Positions 6,547 through 13,739 of a DNA stretch of 17,352 nucleotides are shown one piece after another. Each line of letters begins with the position of its first letter. Positions within the stretch are counted from its first letter, which is position 1. Where the stretch lies: positions 1-17,352 of the forward strand of contig JAISDD010000073.1 of the NCBI GenBank assembly GCA_031265005.1, read 5' to 3'. This DNA is from Syntrophomonadaceae bacterium. Lineage in GTDB: Bacteria; Bacillota; Syntrophomonadia; Syntrophomonadales; Syntrophomonadaceae. The translations under genes and the position numbers were made by a program. The notes below the pieces were generated by a model, which was not told the DNA's origin, did not search any database, and saw only the letters and a program-made list of their open reading frames with translations.

Positions 6547-7304
6547 TGAGTATCATAAAATCAGAGTTGTACAAGCTCAAAATTTTCAGACCCTTCTACA
6601 TTTGCCTGTCTATCTGCGCCGCGATTGTCGCGCTTTTTGGTCTTTCCATACAGGGGGGCGACGTGGAATACGCCGAAGGGGGCGAGGGTGGTATCAGCGC
6701 CGTACTGCTCATCGAACAGACGCTCGATTTGCCGTTTCTGCCTTTCATTTTCGCGGTATTTGTTTCACTTTTTGTGTGCGGTGAATTTCATAACGGCACC
6801 ATTAAGAACTACGTGTCCAAAGGCTTTAAACGCGTGGGCATTTATGTATCCAAGCTCGCGGTTTGTGGCGTGGCCGTTTTGATGATGTATGGCGTCTATG
6901 TCGCGCTTTTGGGTATCATGGGAACGGTTCTTGGGGGATTTGACCCGCAAGGCGTCGCCGCTTTTTCCAATACGACTGCTATGATACTAGGCGAAGGGCT
7001 GTTAATGCTTGCATACGCGGCAGTATTTATCCTTGTTTCCATGTGTTTACGCGGGGTCGGCGCGTCTATCGCGGTCAACCTCTGCATAGAGTCCTTTCTC
7101 CCCATCATCTTGCGGGCGAGTAGTTTTATAATCGGCGGCGACATAATGCTGGAAAATTATTGGATTTCAACGCATATTACCGCGCTTGCCGCACTGACGC
7201 CGGAAAGCGGCGCAGTACTGCGAGGCATCCTCGTCGGGCTGTGCTACGTGGCCGGTGGAACTCTTGTTGGAAGCATATTGTTTAAGAGGCAGGATATCAA
7301 GTAG
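6546..7304 (+). CDS. ABC-2 type transporter permease
   Basis: 252 residues, with about six hydrophobic segments (~16-36, 62-80, 102-128, 143-166, 170-192, 222-245). GEFHNGTIKNYVSKG after the second segment is the typical ABC-2 loop (x-E-x-x-x-G-T-I-K-N) of BcrB/CprB/LanE-like permeases. It forms the membrane part of the transporter with the ATPase encoded immediately upstream; its start overlaps the ATPase stop by one base. Only one permease gene is present, so the protein probably homodimerises. The next 268 bp (7305-7572) hold no recognisable gene and no clear terminator. The substrate is not readable from sequence. Confidence 0.9.
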   Translation: MSIIKSELYKLKIFRPFYICLSICAAIVALFGLSIQGGDVEYAEGGEGGISAVLLIEQTLDLPFLPFIFAVFVSLFVCGEFHNGTIKNYVSKGFKRVGIYVSKLAVCGVAVLMMYGVYVALLGIMGTVLGGFDPQGVAAFSNTTAMILGEGLLMLAYAAVFILVSMCLRGVGASIAVNLCIESFLPIILRASSFIIGGDIMLENYWISTHITALAALTPESGAVLRGILVGLCYVAGGTLVGSILFKRQDIK

Positions 7305-7572
7305 ACTAGCAATTAACGCATGGCGGGAAGATCGTTACTATTTAATTCACAGCTTGCTGTCCGCCGCCGGTGGTTGACCTTCTGAAGTCCGCACTATGAT
7401 CCCAGTATCACGATTGTGCCGCTGCTAATGGCTACGCCCTATTCAGATTGCTAACCTGGATGGCAATGTGAATGGTACGCCTGCGGGAATGGTCTATATC
7501 CTAGGAGATACGAATTTCGCGTGCTACGTATCCCTGCTAATTCATCTAAAAAAACAGCGCTTCTAATATTGC

Positions 7573-8949
7573 TTAATCGTTGTACCCAAGTATTCTGATC
7601 AGTTGTTTCTGTGAATAATGATAGGCGCTGATGGGCATATTGCGCAAATCTGCGGTATTAGAACAGATCAGATAATCGATGGTCCTGCCATCAGCATCTT
7701 TGACGACCTCAGATATGATGACGATGTGCCGCCAGGCCCCTTCCTCGCTGCCCAGCAGGATCAAATCACCGGGCTGACCTGTCCAAAATTGCGCTCTAGC
7801 ATCAGCAACCAGGCCATGACCGGAATTGTTCAGGGCGTAGTTGTAAAAACCCTCAACACCAGCCCAGGATACAGAACGCCCGCTGGCGGACTGTGCGCTG
7901 CTCGGCGCAGCGTCGTACCATTTCCACTGGTCGGTTCCGGTGTAATCCATAGGAATGCCTCCGGATAACAGACTTTGCGACGTATAGTTGGCGCAGTTGC
8001 CGCCATAGCGGCTATAATCCGGCCATTCAGCGCTATTGCGGTCTCCCGCCCATTTTGTGGCGTATGCCACCGCCGCTTCCCGGTTATAATCGTGTTCCCA
8101 GCGTAAAGATTCGGAGACGGGCGCTGCCGTCTGTTCACGCAGTGCAGCGATGCTCCGCGTGTGAGCATTGAGAACTCGGTCGCGTTGCGCATCAAGCACC
8201 GTCTCTATATCATCACTGGCCCAGATGTTGTCGCCGCCGCGCAGTAGGGAAGCCAGACTGCCGAGGGCTACCCAGTTAGACGTGTCTATTTGCATATGGG
8301 AGTTCAATTTCCAGCCGCTGACTGTCGGTATCAAGGTGAAACGGTGGCGTATGTTAAAAGATTCGGAAGCCACGCCCGGGAACGCCCGGAAGTTCTGCAC
8401 CGAATCTTCCAGGGCGGAAAGCGACAAGTTCCCATTTTCTTCGGCGGTCACATCGGTAACAGTCAATTTATAGGCGTAGGAATCCAGTGACAAATCGCTT
8501 GCCTGCGCCGCCCGTAATCCCACAGTGACCTGCCAGACGGTTTGCCGGGCTAGGGCTTGATTGCGCGCTCCGACCGCGAACAGGTGCGAAGGGTCGGCGG
8601 CGTTCAATGCCGCAAGGGATTCATAATACAGATTCAGATAGTCCAATAACAACTGCTCCTGCTCGGAGTTCAAACGCTGAACCGCGCCGTTCCCATAGGC
8701 GATCAGGCCCGACCCTTTAGGTTCCGGATTCAGAGCGATTGGCGCGGATACGGCAGGGTTTTCTGTTTCATAAAAAATCAGAGGATGAGCGGCGCAGACT
8801 TTCAGACCTGACTGTTTTTCACCGGCGGCAATGGAGTCATCCTGAATTACCCGCGCGTAGACAGCGGCGGCGAAAAGCAATATCAGGCAAACACCCAGGA
8901 CGGATATTTTTATCAGTGTTTTTCCTGGTCTTTTCTGGTTTCCGTCCAT
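7573..8949 (-). CDS. Membrane-anchored extracytoplasmic amidase (Amidase_6 domain)
   Basis: 458 residues from ATG 8949, preferred because GAGG (8961-8958) is 8 nt away; the ATG at 8955 would be only 2 nt from it. A basic N-terminus and hydrophobic segment (~11-33) form a signal anchor, with the rest outside the cell. Residues ~40-280 are an uncharacterised region with predicted helices and a beta-rich part. The C-terminal ~170 residues are an Amidase_6 (NlpC/P60-like cysteine hydrolase) domain: YNREAAVAYATKW, GGNCANYTSQSLLSGGIPM with probable nucleophile Cys319, the W-x-G-Q-P-G-D-L loop, WRHIVIIS with His408, and a terminal CSNTADLRNMPISAYHY. A cell-wall peptide or amide target is likely but unproven. 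The upstream region carries three TTCACA boxes at 11-bp period and a strong promoter, so the gene is probably under an OmpR/PhoP-type regulator. Confidence 0.85.
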   Translation of the reverse strand: MDGNQKRPGKTLIKISVLGVCLILLFAAAVYARVIQDDSIAAGEKQSGLKVCAAHPLIFYETENPAVSAPIALNPEPKGSGLIAYGNGAVQRLNSEQEQLLLDYLNLYYESLAALNAADPSHLFAVGARNQALARQTVWQVTVGLRAAQASDLSLDSYAYKLTVTDVTAEENGNLSLSALEDSVQNFRAFPGVASESFNIRHRFTLIPTVSGWKLNSHMQIDTSNWVALGSLASLLRGGDNIWASDDIETVLDAQRDRVLNAHTRSIAALREQTAAPVSESLRWEHDYNREAAVAYATKWAGDRNSAEWPDYSRYGGNCANYTSQSLLSGGIPMDYTGTDQWKWYDAAPSSAQSASGRSVSWAGVEGFYNYALNNSGHGLVADARAQFWTGQPGDLILLGSEEGAWRHIVIISEVVKDADGRTIDYLICSNTADLRNMPISAYHYSQKQLIRILGYND

Positions 8950-9039
8950 ATTCATAACCTCAGCCTTTTTTTCAATTTGCTCTCTCTATATTTTTTCAGA
9001 CTGCGCGCCTGTTTGTCAAGAGAGGTTACAAGGGCGTAT

Positions 9040-9067
9040 TGTGAATTTTTTGTGAACTTTTTGTGAA
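9040..9067 (-). promoter_or_regulatory. Triple TTCACA operator before the amidase gene
   Basis: On the minus strand three perfect TTCACA hexamers, each separated by 5 bp, lie at 9067-9062, 9056-9051 and 9045-9040 (11-bp period). This is the geometry of an OmpR-family binding site and close to the PhoP box (TT-x-A-x-A repeated every 11 bp). The boxes lie just downstream of the TATAAT promoter at 9089-9116, where bound protein would repress. They are also upstream of a TTGACA at 9019-9014 that lacks a good -10, where it would activate. The half-site differs from the GTTTA repeats of the linked two-component system, so another regulator is likely. Confidence 0.6.
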
Positions 9068-9088
9068 CAACAAAAATTCAGTAGTAAT

Positions 9089-9116
9089 ATTATACCAGCT
9101 ATTTATATCTGATCAA
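9089..9116 (-). promoter_or_regulatory. Strong promoter upstream of the amidase gene
   Basis: On the minus strand, TTGATC (9116-9111), a 16-bp spacer and TATAAT (9094-9089), preceded by an extended -10 TGG. It gives a leader of roughly 130 nt before the amidase start codon. Confidence 0.5.
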
Positions 9117-9251
9117 TTGCAAAAATAAGTTCCGCTTTGTAGGAATAAATTCCCCTGCTTTGCCGAAACATGTAAAGAGTTTAAATTAAGCCGTTTGCCT
9201 TGCCCGAAAACAGCCAAAGGCAAGAAAAGAATAAAAACGGGGCTTTAAATG

Positions 9252-9869
9252 TTATTTTATAATTGCCGCAATGATCGCATGACTGAGTAAGCCGAGCCCA
9301 ATGCCTATCCCTGCCCCTACGACTACGCCGATCAGGGTATTGATCCAGCCGGTGACCAAAAATACCGGCCAACCGCCTCCGCTTAAAAAACCTATCAGCG
9401 CGCCTATTACTATTCCCAGAATAAAAAACGCTCCATAAAACAGCCCTACAACGTCCCCATGCGCAGCATACCACTGCTGGGTTTTTATTTTGAATTCCTC
9501 CACTCCAAAGTCATCAAAAGATTTCATGAAATCGTCAAAATTATCCGTTAATTCTGCTTCATCAAATTTTTGCAGAGTGATTTGCAGCGCTTCTTCTTCA
9601 GATAGACCTTCGGCCATTAAATCAATAATTCCGTCGCCGAGATAAGTTTTAATCTCTTCGGAAAAATCACATTGTTCAGGTTTTAAGCTTAGTTTACGCT
9701 TATATTTCTTAAATTTACGCTTTAAATTTTCCCGTTGTTGCTCATATTGAAGCTGCAGATGTTCTTTGTAAGTTTTCTGGCCATCGGAATAACCGGCTTT
9801 GCGGGCGACCCGTTCCACCAAATGGTCGATTTCGCGCATAGTATCGTATTTTAATTGAGAGGTTTTCAT
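9252..9869 (-). CDS. HAAS-like membrane protein paired with a PadR regulator
   Basis: 205 residues. The N-terminal part is helical and highly charged (a Lys/Arg-rich stretch at ~47-62). A helical segment follows with YLGDGIIDLMAEGLSEEEAL (77-96) and KFDEAEL, matching the short HAAS/permease-prefix motif (a region of paired helices with G-x-S-E-E-E-A). The C-terminus has two glycine-rich membrane helices (~140-162 and ~166-203). Such proteins are regularly encoded directly behind PadR regulators in Bacillota, but their biochemical role is unclear; antibiotic or envelope-stress response is often proposed. The ATG at 9869 follows the padR stop by 4 nt, and its ribosome binding site (GGAAGGAG) lies inside the last padR codons, so the two are coupled. 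Confidence 0.75.
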   Translation of the reverse strand: MKTSQLKYDTMREIDHLVERVARKAGYSDGQKTYKEHLQLQYEQQRENLKRKFKKYKRKLSLKPEQCDFSEEIKTYLGDGIIDLMAEGLSEEEALQITLQKFDEAELTDNFDDFMKSFDDFGVEEFKIKTQQWYAAHGDVVGLFYGAFFILGIVIGALIGFLSGGGWPVFLVTGWINTLIGVVVGAGIGIGLGLLSHAIIAAIIK

Positions 9870-9873
9870 TTAT

Positions 9874-10206
9874 TTAATCTACTCCTTCCAAAAACATATT
9901 TATCATTTCTCTGATATTTTTCCATTCTTGTTTACGCTTTTGTATATGATGAAGTCCCTGGGGTAAGAGCTTGTAATATTTCCGACGCCCGCCGATATTT
10001 TCGCTGCCCCAATAAGACTCTATCAGATTACTTTGCTCCATACGTTTAAAAGCTAAGTATAAAGTACCTTCTTTCAATTCAAATTGCTTGCCGGTTTTTT
10101 GTTTGACGCGTTTGGCGAGCTCATAGCCGTATAGATCTTCATGGTACAGCATTGATAAGATAATGATGTCAATGAAACCTTTAAGCATTTCTTTTTCAAA
10201 GGCCAA
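9874..10206 (-). CDS. PadR family transcriptional regulator
   Basis: 110 residues, normal for small PadR proteins. The winged-helix region reads KGFIDIIILSMLYHEDLYGYEL, then KEGTLYLAFKRMEQSNLIES, then GGRRKYYKLLPQG, all typical PadR segments, followed by a short dimerisation helix. The start is a TTG at 10206; AAGGAGG (10223-10217) is 10 nt upstream, and the first in-frame ATG (10188) is too far from any ribosome binding site. It normally represses its own operon until a small molecule binds; here the operon contains the HAAS-like membrane protein. The ~70 bp before it are extremely AT-rich and contain TTATATAATA twice (10229-10238 and 10266-10275). Confidence 0.92.
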   Translation of the reverse strand: MAFEKEMLKGFIDIIILSMLYHEDLYGYELAKRVKQKTGKQFELKEGTLYLAFKRMEQSNLIESYWGSENIGGRRKYYKLLPQGLHHIQKRKQEWKNIREMINMFLEGVD

Positions 10207-10251
10207 TAAATTTAAACCTCCTTTTACTTTATATAATACATTGTAATATTA

Positions 10252-10281
10252 AGTATAGTATAAAATTATATAATAGTGCAA
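10252..10281 (-). promoter_or_regulatory. Putative promoter of the padR operon
   Basis: On the minus strand, TTGCAC (10281-10276) and TATACT (10257-10252) are 18 bp apart. The surrounding DNA is so AT-rich that other -10 matches exist. The two copies of TTATATAATA flanking it could be part of a PadR operator. Confidence 0.4.
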
Positions 10282-10292
10282 GGTGTTTTTAA

Positions 10293-10438
10293 TACTAATC
10301 CGCATACCCCTGCGGGGCACAAGATTAAATATGTTCCCTTAAAGTGGATTAGTACATACTATCTCGTGCCCCAAAGGGGTATTTTCCTTAGCCGCAGGCA
10401 AATCTCGTGACCTTTAGGTTATATTTGTCTGCGTTTTT
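10293..10438. repeat. Cluster of three related stem-loops (possible structured RNA)
   Basis: The gene-free stretch 10207-10657 contains three variants of one hairpin with the consensus ATCT(C/T)GTG-xCC-x3-GG. Copy A is on the minus strand, with core GTGCCCCGCAGGGGTAT at 10320-10304. Copy B is on the plus strand, with core GTGCCCCAAAGGGGTAT at 10366-10382. Copy C is on the plus strand at 10402-10419 (ATCTCGTG then ACCTTTAGGT). A and B are also complementary to each other over 15 of 17 bases. In addition, TACTAATCC (10293-10301) pairs with GGATTAGTA (10346-10354), and this pairing crosses the A-B pairing, a pseudoknot-like or switching topology. I do not recognise a known riboswitch. Confidence 0.55.
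10393..10438 (+). terminator. Intrinsic terminator-like hairpin closing the stem-loop cluster
   Basis: CGCAGGCAAAT (10393-10403) pairs with ATTTGTCTGCG (10423-10433) over 11 bp with one G-U pair. The inner hairpin is ACCT-TT-AGGT (10410-10419), and five T's follow (10434-10438). It is oriented for plus-strand transcription although no plus-strand gene precedes it, which hints at a short non-coding transcript. Confidence 0.5.
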
Positions 10439-10574
10439 AATAGAGAATAGTATAAAGATAAATTTAAAAATTATGTTATTTGTGAAATTTTTGATAATTG
10501 ATGTTTAAAAAGTTAACAGATGTTGTGTGAATGGGGGTTGCAAACAGTGCGCCGCATGGGATAAAAGGCAAAGG

Positions 10575-10605
10575 GTCCGCGATTATCTTAGCGTAAAAAG
10601 CGGAC
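10575..10605 (-). terminator. Possible weak terminator of the hydratase gene
   Basis: GTCCGC (10575-10580) and GCGGAC (10600-10605) form a 6-bp stem with a 19-nt loop, 53 nt after the hydratase stop codon. Only a broken T tract (CCCTTTGCCTTTTAT) follows on the minus strand, so the call is tentative. Confidence 0.3.
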
Positions 10606-10657
10606 TGCTAGGTTGGTTTTACTAGGTTTCCATATTTTGTATTTAGAGTTGATAAAC

Positions 10658-12991
10658 TCAATGTACTAGCATTAGCTTACGGTTGTAATTGATCAGGCAT
10701 CCTTCAAGAATAATGTCCTTTTCAGTTTTAGTCAGAGGGGCGACTGATAATTTAATGAAAAATATTCCCCGCTCAGAAATAACATAGGAAGGGATGTTTG
10801 AAGTATCTGCCGCCGTTATTATATCGATTATATCAGGTATAAAAATATAATCCCCGTTTTTAAAAGAAGGTTCGCCTTCGACTACGAAGGGGATCAGGCC
10901 CCAGTTTATTAAATTGCTGCGATAGCGTTTGGTAGCGTATTCATTGGCGAAATTAGCTAAAGCGCCCAGAACTCTCTGGCAACTGGCCGCTTGTTCACGG
11001 GCGCTGCCATCGCCGGGTTTAACAGCGAAAATGGCGGAACCGATAGTGATGTCGGCGTAATCAAGATTTGTCATATCGTTTATAGAATGGATTTTTCCCA
11101 TTACGTTCACCAGCTCCGGCAGCTTTTCTTCTATAGGCGAACTATCGTATTTACCGCGAGACAGCATGTCGATACGAGCGTTTTCAGCTTGCTGGGCCTG
11201 TTTGGCGCGCCCCACGTAAGCGGGATCTTTTCTGGATAGAGTATATTCCGCTAACCCCAAAGGGTTGGAGCGAAAAGAGGAGGTTTCCCCGGAAGGAATG
11301 ATTTCATCTGTAGTGGTGACCGGATCGGTTATGTAAGACACGATTTTTATCAACAGGTTTTGGCCTAATGGCTGGATATTTGGCCAATCGACAATGTTCG
11401 GGCCGTACTGCAATTTTTCATTAATTAAAGGATTATTGACGCCATAATATACTCTGTTTTTATAAACAACGTCGTTGTAATGGTATGCGGGAACCTCGTT
11501 ATCAAATTCTACGGAAGCGGCTGAAGTCAGATAACCGCCGTTGATGGCGGTGGCCGCGATACTGCGGGCGTCCATTAAAGCGACGGAAGCTATCTGGTTA
11601 TCCGCAGGCCTGGATCCTTCACGGTTAGGGAAATTCCTGGTGGTATGGCGTATGGAAAGTCCCTGGTTGGCCGGTACGTCTCCAGCGCCAAAGCAGGGGC
11701 CGCAGAAAGATGTGCGCAGGATAGCTCCAGCTTCGGTGAATTCCGCGGCGGACCCGTTACGGAGTAATTCCAGCAGCACCGGCTGACTAGCGGGATAAAT
11801 TGATAATGAGAAACGGTCATTGCCGATAGCATGTCCTTTTAAAATGGCGGCCACCGCCATGAGGTTACTGTAAATGCCGCCAGCGCAGCCCGCGATGATT
11901 CCTTGATCTATGCGCAGCTTCCCGTTTTTGATTTTGTCAGTTAAATGCAAACTGAGATCCGGGTTTTCTAACATATGCGCCGTTTCTTTTTCTACTTTAT
12001 GGAGAATATCCCCTAAATTTTCATTTAAAGTATCTATTTCATAAGTATTGCTGGGATGAAAAGGCAAGGCTATCATTGGGCGGATGTCTGACATATCCAC
12101 TTTAATCATTCCATCGTAATAAGCCAGGCGCCCCGGTTCCAGCTTTTTATAATCATCGGCCCGATGGTGCAGGGCTAAATAATCTTTTATAATATTATCA
12201 GTCTGCCATATAGACGACCAACAGGTGGTTTCCGTAGTCATTACATCGATACCGCAGCGATAATCAGCAGACAGGCTGCCGACGCCGTCGCCTACAAATT
12301 CTAAAACAGCGTTTTTAGCCAGACCGTCGTCGAAAACCGCGCCGATGATGGCTAACGCTATGTCCTGAGGGCCGACCCCTGGCTGCGGGCGTCCGGTTAA
12401 ATAAACGGCTATTACCGGAGGGTAATCTATATCATAAGTTTGGTTCAGCAGTTGTTTTACTAATTCTCCTCCGCCTTCGCCGACCGCTAAAGTTCCAAGA
12501 GCGCCGTAACGGGTATGGCTGTCGCTGCCCAAGATCATTTTACCGCATCCGGCCATAGTTTCGCGCATATAAGAATGTATGACGGCGAGATGAGGGGGAA
12601 CATATACGCCGCCGTATTTTTTAGCCGCTGTTAATCCGAACAAATGGTCATCTTCATTTATAGTACCGCCGACCGCGTTGAGTGAGTTGTGGCAGTTAGT
12701 CAGGACGTAAGGCAGCGGAAATTTCTCTAAACCGCTGACTTTAGCTGTTTGAATAATACCGACAAAAGTTATATCATGTGAGGCTAAAGCGTCAAAACGC
12801 AATCGTAAACGCCGTTGATCGGGAACGGTGTTATGAGATTTCAAAATGGAATGTGTGATAGTAGCTTCATGGGCTTGTAAAATTTCCTCTTCAGAAATAA
12901 ATTCCCGCAAACGCGCCTGAGTTAGCGGATTGTCTTCCAGTATTTCCTTTTGGCTTAATAAATAAAGGCCTTGTTTGAATAGAGTAAGCAT
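10658..12991 (-). CDS. Aconitase-superfamily hydratase (YbhJ-like)
   Basis: 777 residues, a full-length monomeric aconitase fold. [12 protein letters not shown] (155-166) is the substrate/cluster loop. The three 4Fe-4S ligands are Cys369 ([12 protein letters not shown]), Cys430 and Cys433 ([11 protein letters not shown]). [10 protein letters not shown] (452-461) and [15 protein letters not shown] (688-702) are the family's active-site arginine/serine segments, the latter in the C-terminal swivel domain. The overall pattern fits the YbhJ-like 'hydratase' branch rather than AcnA/AcnB; for example Cys369 lies in A-G-C-A instead of the usual S-C-T-N. The expected reaction is hydration/dehydration of a 2-hydroxy or unsaturated acid; the true substrate is unknown. 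AAGGAGG precedes the ATG by 5 nt. No citrate-cycle genes adjoin it, and it stands as a single gene with a two-dyad leader. Confidence 0.9.
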   Translation of the reverse strand: MLTLFKQGLYLLSQKEILEDNPLTQARLREFISEEEILQAHEATITHSILKSHNTVPDQRRLRLRFDALASHDITFVGIIQTAKVSGLEKFPLPYVLTNCHNSLNAVGGTINEDDHLFGLTAAKKYGGVYVPPHLAVIHSYMRETMAGCGKMILGSDSHTRYGALGTLAVGEGGGELVKQLLNQTYDIDYPPVIAVYLTGRPQPGVGPQDIALAIIGAVFDDGLAKNAVLEFVGDGVGSLSADYRCGIDVMTTETTCWSSIWQTDNIIKDYLALHHRADDYKKLEPGRLAYYDGMIKVDMSDIRPMIALPFHPSNTYEIDTLNENLGDILHKVEKETAHMLENPDLSLHLTDKIKNGKLRIDQGIIAGCAGGIYSNLMAVAAILKGHAIGNDRFSLSIYPASQPVLLELLRNGSAAEFTEAGAILRTSFCGPCFGAGDVPANQGLSIRHTTRNFPNREGSRPADNQIASVALMDARSIAATAINGGYLTSAASVEFDNEVPAYHYNDVVYKNRVYYGVNNPLINEKLQYGPNIVDWPNIQPLGQNLLIKIVSYITDPVTTTDEIIPSGETSSFRSNPLGLAEYTLSRKDPAYVGRAKQAQQAENARIDMLSRGKYDSSPIEEKLPELVNVMGKIHSINDMTNLDYADITIGSAIFAVKPGDGSAREQAASCQRVLGALANFANEYATKRYRSNLINWGLIPFVVEGEPSFKNGDYIFIPDIIDIITAADTSNIPSYVISERGIFFIKLSVAPLTKTEKDIILEGCLINYNRKLMLVH

Positions 12992-13006
12992 TTATTCCTC
13001 CTTAAA

Positions 13007-13159
13007 TTATGGAAAATTTTTATTTACAAAACTTTCAAGTTTTATGAATTCATAAATTATCGTATGTTCAATTATATCATTTTCTTGCCGCCGTTTGCAT
13101 CTGTTGTGTCGGCGGCGGTTCCTGCGTGGTTTCGGGAACTTGTTTGCCTTGTTCGCCAT
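13007..13159 (-). pseudogene. Small basic ORF, probably a frame-shifted mobile-element gene relic
   Basis: ATG 13159 sits behind AAGGAAAGGTGA and opens a 50-codon frame beginning MANKANKFPKPRRNRRRHNR, whose second half runs into the hydratase leader and looks non-coding. From the same DNA, the -1 frame over 13077-13157 reads EQGKQVPETTQEPPPTQQMQ and stops after T-A-A-R-K. This Pro/Gln/Thr-rich composition is far more protein-like and typical of small conjugative-element proteins. Adding one GAAC unit after ATGGCGAAC would join the ATG to that frame (MANEQGKQVP...), so a 4-base contraction of a GAAC repeat is a plausible lesion. Family not identified. Confidence 0.35.
13028..13056. promoter_or_regulatory. 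Two abutting perfect dyads in the hydratase leader
   Basis: AAAACTT-TC-AAGTTTT (13028-13043) is a perfect 7+2+7 dyad. It overlaps by 3 bp the perfect 16-bp palindrome TTTATGAATTCATAAA (13041-13056). Both lie 37-65 bp upstream of the hydratase start codon and downstream of the AT-rich TATAAT at about 13070. Possible dimeric regulator sites or RNA hairpins; no regulator is identified. Confidence 0.45.
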
Positions 13160-13243
13160 AAAATCACCTTTCCTTCGTTGCAATGAGGCTTGGACAACTC
13201 CATTGTACTCCGGACTGGTGATTCTTTGTATAACTTCCGTTTC

Positions 13244-13304
13244 CCACCCGCATAGCGGGTGGTTTTTTGTTCCGCGCAAAACCCGCGCGGAACTGCCTAA
13301 AGGC
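13244..13304 (+). terminator. Three consecutive stem-loops, the first an intrinsic terminator
   Basis: Hairpin 1 is CCACCCGC-ATA-GCGGGTGG (13244-13262), a perfect 8-bp stem followed by TTTTTT (13263-13268), an ideal plus-strand terminator. Hairpin 2 is TTCCGCGC-(7 nt)-GCGCGGAA (13270-13292). Hairpin 3 is GCCT-AA-AGGC (13295-13304). No plus-strand gene precedes them. Closely stacked GC-rich hairpins are common at ends of IS200/IS605-like and other mobile elements, so this may be an element end. Local GC is well above the flanks. Confidence 0.55.
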
Positions 13305-13467
13305 TCTAACGGAAAACGCTACCCAGTTACCTTCTGTATTGTGCGGCGCATCATCCTATTAAGTGACTAAGTAACAGTTATAATTTTGTGCCTAATAATG
13401 TTTTGAATTTGAATGAATAAATTAGTCTTTTCATTCTTCGATATCATTTTCACCCGCTTTATAGAAC

Positions 13468-13545
13468 ATTTGTTTTGTTATTATATGACAAGTTGATGAA
13501 ATTATTAAAGGAAAAAGAATTTCACCTATTCAATTTGTTTTGTTA
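13468..13545 (+). repeat. 13-bp direct repeat in AT-rich upstream DNA
   Basis: ATTTGTTTTGTTA occurs at 13468-13480 and 13533-13545, 65 bp apart, in the gene-free stretch 13305-13739. It could be an operator for the downstream operon or low-complexity coincidence. Apart from this repeat and the promoter at 13603-13630, I see nothing in that stretch. Confidence 0.3.
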
Positions 13546-13602
13546 ATAATTATTTTTTCGACAAAACTTTTCATTTTACGGCATTTTTTTATGAAGTATT
13601 AT

Positions 13603-13630
13603 TTGTTCTTATGTCGAAGTTACCTATAAA
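13603..13630 (+). promoter_or_regulatory. Putative promoter of the AT-rich secreted-protein operon
   Basis: TTGTTC (13603-13608), a 16-bp spacer and TATAAA (13625-13630), about 110 nt before the start codon at 13740. The leader contains a second ribosome-binding-like TGGAGGTG at about 13656-13663, but only a ~10-codon frame there. Confidence 0.4.
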
Positions 13631-13739
13631 ATACAGAGATAGTAAATTATGTAGATGGAGGTGTTAGTTCTTGGATTAAATATTTAGATAATAAAGGTTT
13701 CTTTGTATTTTAATTTTGAATTAAAGGAGGAATTGCACT

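Noticed and set aside
7305..7572. Possible gene remnant between the permease and amidase genes
   Set aside because: No frame shows family motifs or coding character, and no clear terminator is visible. I see nothing I can name.
8985..9019. TTGACA (9019-9014) with TATAGA (8990-8985) as the main amidase promoter
   Set aside because: The spacer would be 23 bp, too long for a standard promoter. The TTGATC/TATAAT pair at 9116-9089 is better.
9195..9223. Hairpin TTGCCTT/AAGGCAA after the HAAS-like gene as a terminator
   Set aside because: It has a 15-nt loop, only 7 bp of stem and no T tract on the minus strand.
13095..13370. Plus-strand open frame of about 90 codons across the hairpin cluster
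   Set aside because: It runs through a strong terminator and three hairpins, has no ribosome binding site, and lies opposite the element debris.
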